Source: Eubacteriales bacterium (GTDB taxonomy: Bacteria > Bacillota_A > Clostridia > Christensenellales > Aristaeellaceae). Taken from it: a DNA stretch of 53,424 bases. The translations under genes and the position numbers were made by a program. Below, one piece after another: positions 17,332 to 25,523 of the stretch (positions are counted from its first letter, which is position 1; every line of letters begins with the position of its first letter). The DNA is taken from the NCBI GenBank assembly GCA_029974035.1, contig JARKQG010000107.1:1-53424 (forward strand), written 5' to 3'. Below the pieces are notes generated by a model. That model searched no databases and was not told the origin of the DNA. It was given only the letters and a program-made list of their open reading frames with translations.

Positions 17332-19254
17332 CTACGGTTCCGCGGCGACCTCCGCCGCGGCCTCCCATTCGTCGAGAAGCGCGGCGAGATCCTCCTGGGC
17401 GGCGCGGTGCTCCCGGGCCACCAGCTCGCCGCCGCCGTCCTGATAGGTGGCGGGGTCGCCCATCCGCGCCTCCAGAAGCGCGATGGATTCTTCAGCCCGG
17501 GCAATTTTCTCCTCCAGGTCCGCCACGCGCCGCTCCAGCGCCTTCCTGGACTCCCGGCGCAGCCGCTCCCGCCGCTTCTGCTTTTCCTGCTCGGTGCGGG
17601 TGAGCCCGGCGGATTCGTCCGCCTCCTGGAACGCGGCGCGGCGCTTTTTGTCCAGATAGTCGTCGTAGTTGCCCAGGTACTCGTCGGCGCCGTCGGCGCG
17701 CATCTCCACCACGCGGCTGGCGATCTTGTTGATAAAGTAGCGGTCGTGGGAAACGGTCAGGATTGTGCCGGTGAATTCGGACAGCGCGTGCTCCAGCACC
17801 TCGCGGGAGTCCATGTCCAGGTGGTTGGTGGGCTCGTCCAGGAGCAGCAGGTTGTCCCTGCGGAGCATCAGCTTCGCGAGGGCCACGCGGCCCTTTTCGC
17901 CGCCGGAGAGGGTGGCGATGGGCTGGAACACGTCGTCCCCCGTCAGGAGAAACAGCGCCAGCGCGCCGCGGATCTGGTCGGGCTGCATGTAGGGGAAGTC
18001 GTCCCACAATTCGTCCATGGCGGTCCTTTCCGGGTGCAGCTGGGACTGCTGCTGATCGTAGTAGCCAAGGTCCACGTTGGCGCCGTAGGCCACGGTGCCC
18101 TCGTCCGGCGCGCGCCGCCCGGCGAGGATGTCCATCAGCGTGGTCTTGCCCACGCCGTTGGGGCCGATGATGGCCACCCGGTCCCCGGCGCGCACGGTCA
18201 GGTCTAAGTGCTGAAACAGCGCGCGCCCGCCAAAGCCCTTGGAGAGATTGCGCACCCGCAGCACTTCGTCGCCGGAGCGCCGCCGGGCGGTGAACTGAAA
18301 GCGCACCTTCTTTTCGCTGACGGGCTTTTCCACCCGCTCCATCTTTTCCAGGCGCTTTTCGCGGCTCTCGGCAGCCTTGATGGATTTTTCGCGGTTGTAG
18401 GAGCGGTAACGCTCGATGATCGCCTCCTGCCGGGCGATCTCGGCCTTTTGCATTTCGTATTCCTTCATCTGACGGGCCAAGGCCTCGCCCCGCTTCACCA
18501 GAAACTGGTCGTAGTTGCCCTCGTACTGGGTCAGCCGGGTCATGGAAAGTTCCGCCACCGAATCGCACACGGCGTTGAGGAAGTAGCGGTCGTGGGAGAT
18601 CAGAAGCACCGTGCCCCGATACTTTTTGAGCGTCTCCTCCAGCCATGCGGCGGCGCCGAGGTCCAGGTGGTTGGTGGGCTCGTCCAGCATCAGGAGGTCG
18701 GGCTGGGCCAGCAGCGCCCGCGCCAGACAAAGCCGCGTCTTTTCGCCGCCGGAAAGGGAGGCGGCCTTCTGGTCCTGCCGGTCCCGGGCGAAGCCCAGCC
18801 CCGCCAGCGTGCCCTGGATGCGGCTGGGCCATTCGTAGCCGCCGTCCGACTCAAATCGGGCGGTGAGGCGCGCGTATTCGCCCGACAGCCGCTGAAAAAG
18901 CGCCCCGTCCGCGTGGCTCTCCGCCATTTCCCGCTCCAATTCGCGCAGGCGCGCCTCCTGCTGCTTGAGCGGGTCGAACACCCGCGCCAGCTCCTCCCAC
19001 ACGGTCAGGTCGTCCAGAATGTCGGCCTGCTGCGTGAGCAGGCCCACGGTGGCGCCCTTCATCAGCGAAACGCTGCCCTCGTCGGGGGCGATGTCGCCCG
19101 ATATGATTTTTAACAGGGTCGATTTCCCGCTGCCGTTGACGCCCACCAGGCCCATCCGCTGGCCCTGCTTGAGCGTCAGGCTGACGTCCGACAGCACGCG
19201 GTTCATGACAAAACTCTTTCCAATCCCCTGAAGGGACAAAAGCACCATGCGCAT
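17332..19254 (-). CDS. ABC-F family ATPase
   Basis: A 640-residue soluble protein with two ABC cassettes (about 4-255 and 325-540) and no membrane segment. Walker A motifs GVNGSGKSTLLK and GPNGVGKTTLMD, signatures LSGGEKTRL and LSGGEKGRV, and DEPTNHLD in both halves are intact. The linker between the cassettes (about 240-320) is charged, and a C-terminal coiled coil (about 560-635) is present, as in the YdiF/Uup group. ABC-F proteins act on the ribosome in translation control or antibiotic protection; the pattern here suggests a housekeeping YdiF-like member. An alternative start (second Met) is two codons downstream. Confidence 0.92.
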   Translation of the reverse strand: MRMVLLSLQGIGKSFVMNRVLSDVSLTLKQGQRMGLVGVNGSGKSTLLKIISGDIAPDEGSVSLMKGATVGLLTQQADILDDLTVWEELARVFDPLKQQEARLRELEREMAESHADGALFQRLSGEYARLTARFESDGGYEWPSRIQGTLAGLGFARDRQDQKAASLSGGEKTRLCLARALLAQPDLLMLDEPTNHLDLGAAAWLEETLKKYRGTVLLISHDRYFLNAVCDSVAELSMTRLTQYEGNYDQFLVKRGEALARQMKEYEMQKAEIARQEAIIERYRSYNREKSIKAAESREKRLEKMERVEKPVSEKKVRFQFTARRRSGDEVLRVRNLSKGFGGRALFQHLDLTVRAGDRVAIIGPNGVGKTTLMDILAGRRAPDEGTVAYGANVDLGYYDQQQSQLHPERTAMDELWDDFPYMQPDQIRGALALFLLTGDDVFQPIATLSGGEKGRVALAKLMLRRDNLLLLDEPTNHLDMDSREVLEHALSEFTGTILTVSHDRYFINKIASRVVEMRADGADEYLGNYDDYLDKKRRAAFQEADESAGLTRTEQEKQKRRERLRRESRKALERRVADLEEKIARAEESIALLEARMGDPATYQDGGGELVAREHRAAQEDLAALLDEWEAAAEVAAEP

Positions 19255-19270
19255 TCACTCCCAAGTCTGC

Positions 19271-19299
19271 ATTATAACAGAAACGCGCGTTTTAGGCAA
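19271..19299 (-). promoter_or_regulatory. Promoter of the ABC-F gene
   Basis: On the minus strand, TTGCCT (19299-19294), a 17-base spacer and TATAAT (19276-19271) with an extended TGT. The start codon is at 19254, so the leader is very short (about 10 bases). Confidence 0.75.
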
Positions 19300-19340
19300 A
19301 GAAAATGCCGCGATTCGGGGTTTTGATCGGAAGCGCGGCG

Positions 19341-19349
19341 TGGTATAAT
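19341..19349 (+). promoter_or_regulatory. Extended -10 promoter of the FabG-like gene
   Basis: TGGTATAAT with a weak -35 (TTTTGA at 19321-19326, 17-base spacing). It is divergent from the ABC-F promoter. It contains the ATG at 19348, which therefore cannot be the start codon. Confidence 0.7.
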
Positions 19350-19371
19350 GGAGATTACGGAGGGGATGGGC

Positions 19372-20082
19372 ATGCCGTTTGTCGCGGTGGTCACGGGCGG
19401 ATCGAGGGGCATCGGCGCGGCGGCGGTGGCCGCCTTTGCCGCGGCGGGGTATCGCGTGGCGTTTCTCTACCGCAGCGACGACGAGGCCGCCCAGGCCGTG
19501 GCCGAGAAGACCGGCGCCATGGGGGTCAAGGCCGATGTGGCCCGCTCCGCGGACGTAGAAAAAGCCTTCGCGCGGGTTCGCGCGGGGCTCGGGGGCGTGG
19601 ATGTGCTGGTCAACAACGCCGGAATTTCGGAATTCCGGCTGTTTGACGAGATTTCGGACGACGACTGGCGCAGGATGCTGGCGGTCAATCTGGACGGCGC
19701 GTTCTACTGCGCGCGGGCGGCGGCACGGGAGATGATCGCGCGAAAGCGCGGATGCATCCTGAACGTTTCGAGCGTGTGGGGCGTATCCGGCGCCTCCTGC
19801 GAGGCCCACTACGCCGCGGCGAAGGGCGCGGTGATCGCGCTGACCAAATCCCTCGCGCAGGAACTGGGGCCCTCCGGAATCCGCGTCAACGCCGTGGCGC
19901 CCGGCGTGATCCGGACGGACATGAACGGGGCGCTGGACGACGAGGCCATCCGGGACCTGGAGCAGCGCACGCCCCTCGGACGGCTGGGAGAGCCGGAGGA
20001 AGTGGCGGCGGCGCTGGTCTTTCTGGCGGGGGCGGCGTTCATCACCGGACAGGTGCTGGGGGTGGACGGCGGATTCCGGTGA
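19372..20082 (+). CDS. FabG-like short-chain dehydrogenase/reductase
   Basis: The ATG at 19372 is chosen because GGAGGGG lies six bases before it, and the promoter -10 covers the earlier in-frame ATG at 19348. The 236-residue protein has the SDR cofactor motif TGGSRGIG, NNAG, the catalytic Ser (NVSSVWG) and Tyr/Lys (YAAAKGAV), then RVNAVAPGVIRTDMN and the closing ITGQVLGVDGGF. This matches beta-ketoacyl-ACP reductase, but no other fatty-acid genes lie nearby, so a different substrate is possible. The predicted mRNA leader is only about 16 bases. Confidence 0.85.
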   Translation: MPFVAVVTGGSRGIGAAAVAAFAAAGYRVAFLYRSDDEAAQAVAEKTGAMGVKADVARSADVEKAFARVRAGLGGVDVLVNNAGISEFRLFDEISDDDWRRMLAVNLDGAFYCARAAAREMIARKRGCILNVSSVWGVSGASCEAHYAAAKGAVIALTKSLAQELGPSGIRVNAVAPGVIRTDMNGALDDEAIRDLEQRTPLGRLGEPEEVAAALVFLAGAAFITGQVLGVDGGFR

Positions 20083-20085
20083 TCC

Positions 20086-20799
20086 TCAGGGCATGAGCTT
20101 TGCGGCGTACTGCCGCGCGAGGCGCGCGATCACCTCGCCGTTGGTGAGCCGGGTTGCGTCCGGCGCGCTGCCCAGGGTGCAGGCCGTCCGGATGGCGTGG
20201 CGGATCGCCCGCTCCACGTTGCGCTGGTCCGTCTGAAAGGCGCGGGCGACGGCGGGGTAGATCTCCGTGGTGATCCGGCCCGAAAGGCTTTCCATCCGGG
20301 CGGCCATCGTGACGGCCAGGTGCAGGTAGCGGTGGCCCGCCGTGCCGGGCGTGATGCCCACGGACGCCAGCAGCGGGCTGACCGGGTCCTCCAGGTTGCC
20401 GACGGGCGAGGCCAGCGTTCCGACGTCCTCAAAGTGCACGCTGTCGCGCACGCGGCTGACCAGCACCGCGGGGTCCACCGGCTTGATCATGTAATAACAG
20501 GCGCCGAGGCTCATCGCCTGGCGGATGAAGCAGTCCCGCGTCAGCTCCGACAGCACGACGACGCGGATGCCCAGCTTGGCCCGGAAGAGGGCCTCCATCA
20601 GCGCGAAGCCGTCCAGCACCGGCATGACAAGGCCCGTGACCATCACGTCCGGGCGCGCGGTGAGCGCGGTTTTGAGCGCTTCGGCGCCGTCGTAGGCCGT
20701 GGCGACGACCTCCAGGTCGTCCTCCCGCTGCAGGGTGTCCCGCGTGCCCTTCACGAAGGCGGCATTGCTGTCGACAAGCATGATTCGGACGATGGACAT
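20086..20799 (-). CDS. Spo0A-like regulator lacking the phosphoacceptor aspartate
   Basis: The 237-residue protein has a receiver domain (about 1-120) and a C-terminal domain (about 140-235) of the Spo0A type: GITPGTAGHRYLHLAV, ITTEIYPAVARAF and the DNA-recognition segment NVERAIRHAIRTA. Spo0A is the master regulator of sporulation and needs phosphorylation of D56. Here position 56, in PDVMVTGLVMPVLDG, is Gly, and the usual acidic pair near residue 10 is D-S. The conserved Lys (MIKPVD) remains. It is therefore a pseudo-receiver paralogue, or a divergent Spo0A that works without phosphorylation. A canonical Spo0A may exist elsewhere in the genome. It stands alone between divergent and convergent genes. 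Confidence 0.88.
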   Translation of the reverse strand: MSIVRIMLVDSNAAFVKGTRDTLQREDDLEVVATAYDGAEALKTALTARPDVMVTGLVMPVLDGFALMEALFRAKLGIRVVVLSELTRDCFIRQAMSLGACYYMIKPVDPAVLVSRVRDSVHFEDVGTLASPVGNLEDPVSPLLASVGITPGTAGHRYLHLAVTMAARMESLSGRITTEIYPAVARAFQTDQRNVERAIRHAIRTACTLGSAPDATRLTNGEVIARLARQYAAKLMP

Positions 20800-20819
20800 G
20801 GATGCGCCTCCGTTCCCAA

Positions 20820-20945
20820 GAATGGATATCAGTAAATTTAATTATATCTCAAAATGTGAGAATATAAAAGATTAATTTACTGACCATAAGTGCGTATATA
20901 CGTAAATAGTCATCTTTTTTGAAGGCTGAGTTGTGTTAACAATTG
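20820..20945. promoter_or_regulatory. AT-rich divergent control region with imperfect inverted repeat
   Basis: This is the most AT-rich stretch near here, between the Spo0A-like gene (minus) and the nucleoside kinase (plus). TAAATTTAATTATATCTCA and the partly complementary TGAGAATATAAAAGATTAA(TTTA) flank a five-base centre at about 20833-20879. A TATAAT on the minus strand (20846-20841) could be the -10 for the Spo0A-like gene. A small perfect palindrome CGTATATACG lies at 20893-20902. No 0A-box was found in it. Confidence 0.5.
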
Positions 20946-20988
20946 GCGAAGGCGGACAAAACGCCTTTGCTCCGGAAGGGAGTGCGAC

Positions 20989-22638
20989 ATGACGGTTCTG
21001 ATCGACGGGCGTCCGGTGGAGGCTGCGGAGGGCGCGCAGTACCGTGACCTGATCCAGAGGCTCTGCCCCGAGGCGCCCCGGCGCGTGCTGGGCGTGAGCC
21101 TCCGGGGCAAGACGCTGCCGCTCAGCGCCCGGGCCGAGGCGGGCGCCGCGGTGGAAACGCTGACCTATCAATACGAAGAAGGCGCGCGTATTTACGAGCG
21201 GTCGGTGCGCTTCGTGCTGCTGCTGGCAATCCGGGAGCTGTTTCCGGAGGTCCGGGTGCGCATGGAGAACAGCACGCAGACGGGGCTGTACGCGCGGCTG
21301 ACGGGCGTGACGCTGACCGCCGCCATGGTCCGGCAGATCGAGGACCGGATGCGCGCGCTGGTGGCGGCCGACATGCCCTTTGAAAAAAAGGTGATCACCC
21401 GGGCCGAAGCCATTCGCTACTTTGAGCGCGAGGGGCAGATGGACAAGGTGCAGCTTCTGAAATACCGCCCCTTCGAGCACTTCCAGCTCTACAAGTGCGG
21501 CGAGATGCTGGAGTATTTCTACGGCGAAATGGCGCCCTCCACCGGCTACACGCCGGTATTCAAGCTGGACTTTTACATGCCGGGGCTGGCGCTGTCGCTT
21601 CCGGACCCGGCGGACCCGGCCCGCCCGGCCGAATTCCGCGATCAGCCCAAGCTGATGCGCTGCTTTGACGAATCCTCCCGCTGGGCGGAGATCCTGGGCT
21701 GCGAAAACGCGGCCGACCTCAACGAGATGATCGCCGGCCGAAGGCTGCGCGAGTTCATCCGCATCAACGAGGCGCTGCAGGAGCGCTCGATCAACCTGAT
21801 CGCTGACGAATTTCAGAAGAGCGGCGCGCAGCTGATCCTGGTGGCGGGGCCATCGTCCTCGGGCAAGACCACCTTCGCCCACCGGCTGCGGATCGTGCTG
21901 CAGGCCCGGGGCTTCAGGCCCTACAAGCTGTCGCTGGACGACTACTACATCGACCGGGAGAAGATCCCCGTGGACGAAAACGGCGAGGTGGACCTCGAGC
22001 GCATCGACACCCTGGATCTGCCGCTTTTCAACGAGCAGCTGGTGCGGCTAATGCAGGGGGAGACGGTGGAGGCGCCCTCTTTTGACTTTCCCACCGGCCG
22101 GCGTTTGGAGCGAAAGCACGCCGTGCGCGTCGAACACGGCCAGCCGATCCTGGTGGAGGGCATCCACGCGCTCAACGACCAGCTCACCAGCGAAGTGCCC
22201 CGAGGCAGCAAGTTTCTGATCTACGTCAGCGCGCTGACCACGCTGAACCTGGATGACCACAACCGCATTCGCACCACCGACGCCCGCCTTCTTCGCCGCC
22301 TGGTGCGCGACCACAACTTCCGCGGCGCCACGCCGGAGGACACGCTGGCCATGTGGCCCTCTGTCCGCCGGGGCGAAGCCAACTACATCTTTCCGCACCA
22401 GGAGAAGGCGGACATCATGTTCAACACATCCCTGGTGTACGAGCTGCCGATTTTGAAAAAATACGTCTATCCGCTGCTGTGCGACATTCCGCCGGAGAGC
22501 CCCCACTTTACCCGCGCCCGGTCGCTGGTGAAGTTTCTGAACTACATCCAGACCGCCGACGTGGAGGATGAGATTCCGCCCAACTCCATTTTGCGGGAGT
22601 TCATCGGCGGCTCCTGCTTTTACCGGGAGGACGACTGA
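20989..22638 (+). CDS. Nucleoside (uridine-type) kinase with TGS and ThrRS-like N-terminal domains
   Basis: The 549-residue protein joins a TGS-like domain (about 1-62) and a threonyl-tRNA-synthetase-like second additional domain (about 65-220) to a uridine-kinase/phosphoribulokinase-type P-loop domain (about 280-500). The P-loop is AGPSSSGKTT (about 287-296), with LSLDDYYIDREKIP and FDFPTGRR following. Such fused nucleoside kinases are widespread in clostridia; the role of the synthetase-derived part is unknown. The stop and the mtnA start share one base, implying a link to nucleoside or methylthioribose salvage. GGAAGGGAG lies just before the ATG. Confidence 0.88.
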   Translation: MTVLIDGRPVEAAEGAQYRDLIQRLCPEAPRRVLGVSLRGKTLPLSARAEAGAAVETLTYQYEEGARIYERSVRFVLLLAIRELFPEVRVRMENSTQTGLYARLTGVTLTAAMVRQIEDRMRALVAADMPFEKKVITRAEAIRYFEREGQMDKVQLLKYRPFEHFQLYKCGEMLEYFYGEMAPSTGYTPVFKLDFYMPGLALSLPDPADPARPAEFRDQPKLMRCFDESSRWAEILGCENAADLNEMIAGRRLREFIRINEALQERSINLIADEFQKSGAQLILVAGPSSSGKTTFAHRLRIVLQARGFRPYKLSLDDYYIDREKIPVDENGEVDLERIDTLDLPLFNEQLVRLMQGETVEAPSFDFPTGRRLERKHAVRVEHGQPILVEGIHALNDQLTSEVPRGSKFLIYVSALTTLNLDDHNRIRTTDARLLRRLVRDHNFRGATPEDTLAMWPSVRRGEANYIFPHQEKADIMFNTSLVYELPILKKYVYPLLCDIPPESPHFTRARSLVKFLNYIQTADVEDEIPPNSILREFIGGSCFYREDD

Positions 22639-23675
22639 TGGAGACCATTTTCTGGGAGGATGGCGCGCCGGTCATTCTGGACCAGACGCTTTTGCCGGCG
22701 CGGGAAGACTACCTGCGCATCGAAACGGTGGAGGCCATGGCCGAGGCTATTTGCCGCCTCAGGGTGCGGGGCGCGCCCCTCATCGGCGTGGCGGCGGCTT
22801 ACGGCATGGCCCTTTCGGCGCGGCGAAACGCCGCAGCGCCGGATTTTCTGGGCGCGGTGCGCGCCGACCGCCTGCGGCTCATGGGTACGCGGCCCACGGC
22901 GGTCAACCTGTTCTGGGCGCTGGACCGGGCCATGGCGGAGATCGAGGGCGCCTATGCCGCCGGCGGCGCGGCGGGCGCGGCGGAGGCCGCCCGCGGTCTG
23001 GCGGACCGGATGAAGCGCGAGGACGCGGCCGTCAACCGCACCATCGGCGCCCACGGGCAGGCGCTGATCGCGGATGGGGACGGCATCCTCACCCACTGCA
23101 ACGCCGGCGCGCTGGCCACCGCCGGCCATGGCACCGCGCTGGGCGTGATCCGCTCGGCGGTCGAGGCCGGAAAGCGCGTGCACGTCTACGCCGACGAGAC
23201 GCGGCCGCTCTTGCAGGGCGCGCGGCTGACGGCGTGGGAGCTGCAAAAGGACGGCATCCCGGTGACCGTCCAGTCCGACGGCATGGCGGCGGTGCTGATG
23301 GCGGCAGGCAAAATCCAGCGGGTGATCGTCGGCGCGGACCGCATCGCGCGAAACGGCGACACGGCCAACAAGGTGGGCACCTACGGCCTCGCGGTGCTGG
23401 CAAAGGCCCATGGCATTCCCTTTTACGTGGCCGCGCCCAGGTCCACCATCGACCCGGACATCGCCTCCGGCGCGTTGATCCCCATCGAAATGCGCGATCC
23501 GGACGAAATGCGTCTTTTCCAGGGCGTCCGGTCCGCGCCGGAAGGCGTCGACGCCTTCAATCCCGCCTTCGACGTGACGGGCGCGGCGCTCATCGCGGGC
23601 ATCGTCACCGAGGCGGGCGTGCTGCGGCCGCCCTACGGGGCGTCCATCGCCCGCGCCATGGAAATCCCGGTCTGA
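22638..23675 (+). CDS. mtnA: S-methyl-5-thioribose-1-phosphate isomerase
   Basis: MtnA converts methylthioribose 1-phosphate to methylthioribulose 1-phosphate in methionine salvage; relatives accept 5-deoxyribose or ribose 1-phosphate. The 345-residue protein has RGAPLIGVAAAYG, RPTAVNLFWALDR, the catalytic cysteine C154 in THCNAGALAT, and D234 in VGADRIARNGDTANK. All match the family. It overlaps the nucleoside kinase by one base. No mtnK, mtnB or mtnD is in the window, so the pathway is not complete here. Confidence 0.92.
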   Translation: METIFWEDGAPVILDQTLLPAREDYLRIETVEAMAEAICRLRVRGAPLIGVAAAYGMALSARRNAAAPDFLGAVRADRLRLMGTRPTAVNLFWALDRAMAEIEGAYAAGGAAGAAEAARGLADRMKREDAAVNRTIGAHGQALIADGDGILTHCNAGALATAGHGTALGVIRSAVEAGKRVHVYADETRPLLQGARLTAWELQKDGIPVTVQSDGMAAVLMAAGKIQRVIVGADRIARNGDTANKVGTYGLAVLAKAHGIPFYVAAPRSTIDPDIASGALIPIEMRDPDEMRLFQGVRSAPEGVDAFNPAFDVTGAALIAGIVTEAGVLRPPYGASIARAMEIPV

Positions 23676-23685
23676 CTGCATAAAT

Positions 23686-23721
23686 CCTCCCGCAACGCGC
23701 AAAATATGGGCGCAAGGGAGG
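23686..23721 (+). promoter_or_regulatory. Hairpin covering the ribosome binding site of the lipoprotein gene
   Basis: CCTCCC (23686-23691) can pair with GGGAGG (23716-23721), the Shine-Dalgarno sequence of the next gene, with an inner GCGC/GCGC helix. The fold could hold translation low. This is a pairing seen by eye only. Confidence 0.35.
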
Positions 23722-23728
23722 GTTCTTC

Positions 23729-24280
23729 ATGAACGGTATGAAAAAAGGTTTGCTCTTTCTGATGCTGCCGGTCGCGCTCAGCCTGGCGCTGGCGGGGTGC
23801 TTCCGCACGACCACCGATGTGTCGCCCACCGCCACGCCCGTGCCGCTCGTGACCGGCATGCCCGGCGCGACGGACCTTGCGGGCGGCACGATGATGCCCG
23901 GATCGACCCCGATGCCCGGTTCGACCATGTCGCCCGGCCAGCAGTTTGACTGGGCCACCCAGGCCACCACCGTCGAAAGCCGGATTAACATGTTCTCCGA
24001 AATCCAGGAGAGCAGCGTCGTAACCAGCGGGAACACCGCGCTGGTGGGCGTGGTGTTCACTCCCCAGTACAAGGGGGAGATGACTCAGCGCATCCGCGAC
24101 ATGATCGCCGGCGAGGTCATGGCCGCCGACCCCAGCATTCAGGTGGTGGCGGTGACGGCGGAGGCCCAGGACGTGGCCACCGTCAAGCAGCTGGCGCAGC
24201 AGCAGCGCTCCGGCGCCAGCGCGGACCAGCTCAAGACCGAGGTGGAGAAGATCGTCCGCAACGCGACCACGCTGCGCTGA
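23729..24280 (+). CDS. YhcN/YlaJ-type sporulation lipoprotein
   Basis: The 183-residue protein has a lipoprotein signal with lipobox LALAGC (lipidated cysteine at about residue 23), a Thr/Pro/Met/Gly-rich low-complexity linker (about 28-70), and a C-terminal alpha/beta domain (about 85-180). That domain's NTALVGVVFTPQYKG and later IRDMIAGEVMAADPSIQVV resemble YhcN/YlaJ proteins of the spore inner membrane. It would sit on the outer face of the membrane. The assignment rests on recalled family patterns. Confidence 0.75.
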   Translation: MNGMKKGLLFLMLPVALSLALAGCFRTTTDVSPTATPVPLVTGMPGATDLAGGTMMPGSTPMPGSTMSPGQQFDWATQATTVESRINMFSEIQESSVVTSGNTALVGVVFTPQYKGEMTQRIRDMIAGEVMAADPSIQVVAVTAEAQDVATVKQLAQQQRSGASADQLKTEVEKIVRNATTLR

Positions 24281-24298
24281 CGAAAATCCAGAGAAAAA

Positions 24299-24333
24299 GC
24301 GCCGGGCCTTCCGCGTTCGCGGCGGCCCGGCGC
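24299..24333. terminator. Terminator between convergent genes
   Basis: GCGCCGGGCC (24299-24308) pairs with GGCCCGGCGC (24324-24333), with an inner CCGCG/CGCGG hairpin, followed by CTCTTTG. It separates the lipoprotein gene from the minus-strand aldo/keto reductase; A-rich sequence before it would serve the opposite strand. Confidence 0.75.
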
Positions 24334-24351
24334 CTCTTTGCGCGCCCGCCC

Positions 24352-25497
24352 CTATGCGCCGAAGACCTGCCGAGCCCGCTCCATCCGCGAAATGACCGGC
24401 ACCTCGAAGGGGCAGTTGGCTTCGCAGGCGCCGCAGGCCACGCATTCGTCCGCCCGGTGCCCGAGCGCCAGGTAGTGGGCCCGGACGGTGCCGATCTCGT
24501 CGCCCAGTTCCGCCAGGTCCAGGTATTTCATGACCTGGGCCACGTCAATTTCCGACGGGCAGGGCAGGCAGTGGTTGCAGTACATGCACTGTCCGGCGGG
24601 GGAGAAGCGCATGCGGCTGAGCGCCCGCGCGTAGTCGCGCTCCGGCCCGGGCGTGGTTTCGTAGGCCGCGGCGGCGCGCACCTCCCCGGGCGTTTTGCAG
24701 CCCACCAGCACGCTGGCCACGGCGGGCCGCGTCAGCGCGTAGTGCACGCACTGGGGCGCCGTCAGCGCCGTGCCGAAGGGGGAGCGGCGCGCGTCCAGCA
24801 GCGCGCCGGAACCCAGCGCCTTCATCACGGTCACACCCACGCCCCGCGCCTCGCAGGCGCGGTACAGCTTGACCCGCTCCGGCCGGGGCGTGAAGGCCTC
24901 AAAGCCCGAATAGGCGTCCCGGCTCATCAGGTCCTCCACCTCGGCTTCCGGCGGCATCGCGTCATAGGCCGGATTGACGGAGAACATCAATACGTCAATC
25001 AAACCGGTTTCGATCATCTTCAGCGCCGTGACCGGATCGTGGGAGCTCATGCCCACCGCCCGGATGACGCCCTCCTGCTTCAGCTTCCGCGCATAGTCCA
25101 GCATGCCGCCCTCCAGCACCAGGTCCATGTCCGCCTGGGTGTCCACAAAGTGCAGCATGCCGATGTCCATGTAGTCCGTGCGCAAAAAGGCGAGCAGGTC
25201 CTCAAAGAAGCGCCGGTACTGCTCCGGCTTTCGCACGCGGCAGTACTGCCCGTCCACCCATCCGGCGCCGATGTGGCCCTGGATGTGCATGCGCACCCGG
25301 CGGCCGGAGAGCGCCCGGCCCAGGTCCATGCGCACCTGGGGCTGGGACATGAAGACGTCCATGAGGTTGATGCCCTGCTCAAAGGCCTCGTCCAGCACGG
25401 ACCGGATGGTGGAAAGGGGCTTGTCCTGCAAATGCTCGCAGCCCAGGCCGACCTCGCTGACCCTGAGGCCGGACGCGCCCAGCGGCCGGTAGATCAT
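24352..25497 (-). CDS. Aldo/keto reductase-fold protein with C-terminal [4Fe-4S] domain
   Basis: The ATG at 25497 is chosen because GGAGGG lies seven bases upstream; it gives 381 residues. An AKR-like barrel (about 1-285) is followed by a ferredoxin-type domain with CMYCNHCLPCP and CVACGACEANCP, enough cysteines for two iron-sulfur clusters. The barrel's usual Tyr and Lys of the catalytic tetrad seem absent: after the Asp the sequence reads MDVFMSQPQ rather than D.A..YG, and the strand normally ending in TK reads MHIQGHIG. The His in MLHFVD is present. It may be a non-classical oxidoreductase. It is downstream of kbl and tdh on the same strand. Confidence 0.85.
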   Translation of the reverse strand: MIYRPLGASGLRVSEVGLGCEHLQDKPLSTIRSVLDEAFEQGINLMDVFMSQPQVRMDLGRALSGRRVRMHIQGHIGAGWVDGQYCRVRKPEQYRRFFEDLLAFLRTDYMDIGMLHFVDTQADMDLVLEGGMLDYARKLKQEGVIRAVGMSSHDPVTALKMIETGLIDVLMFSVNPAYDAMPPEAEVEDLMSRDAYSGFEAFTPRPERVKLYRACEARGVGVTVMKALGSGALLDARRSPFGTALTAPQCVHYALTRPAVASVLVGCKTPGEVRAAAAYETTPGPERDYARALSRMRFSPAGQCMYCNHCLPCPSEIDVAQVMKYLDLAELGDEIGTVRAHYLALGHRADECVACGACEANCPFEVPVISRMERARQVFGA

Positions 25498-25523
25498 TGG
25501 CGTTCCCTCCCGAAGCAAAATGG

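Noticed and set aside
19348..19371. ATG at 19348 as the start of the FabG-like gene
   Set aside because: It lies inside the TATAAT element and has no ribosome binding site; the ATG at 19372 has GGAGGGG at good distance.
20764..20776. 0A-box-like TTGTCGAC near the Spo0A-like start
   Set aside because: It lies within the codons for L-V-D-S of the gene itself and differs from the TTGTCGAA consensus at the last base; chance is enough.
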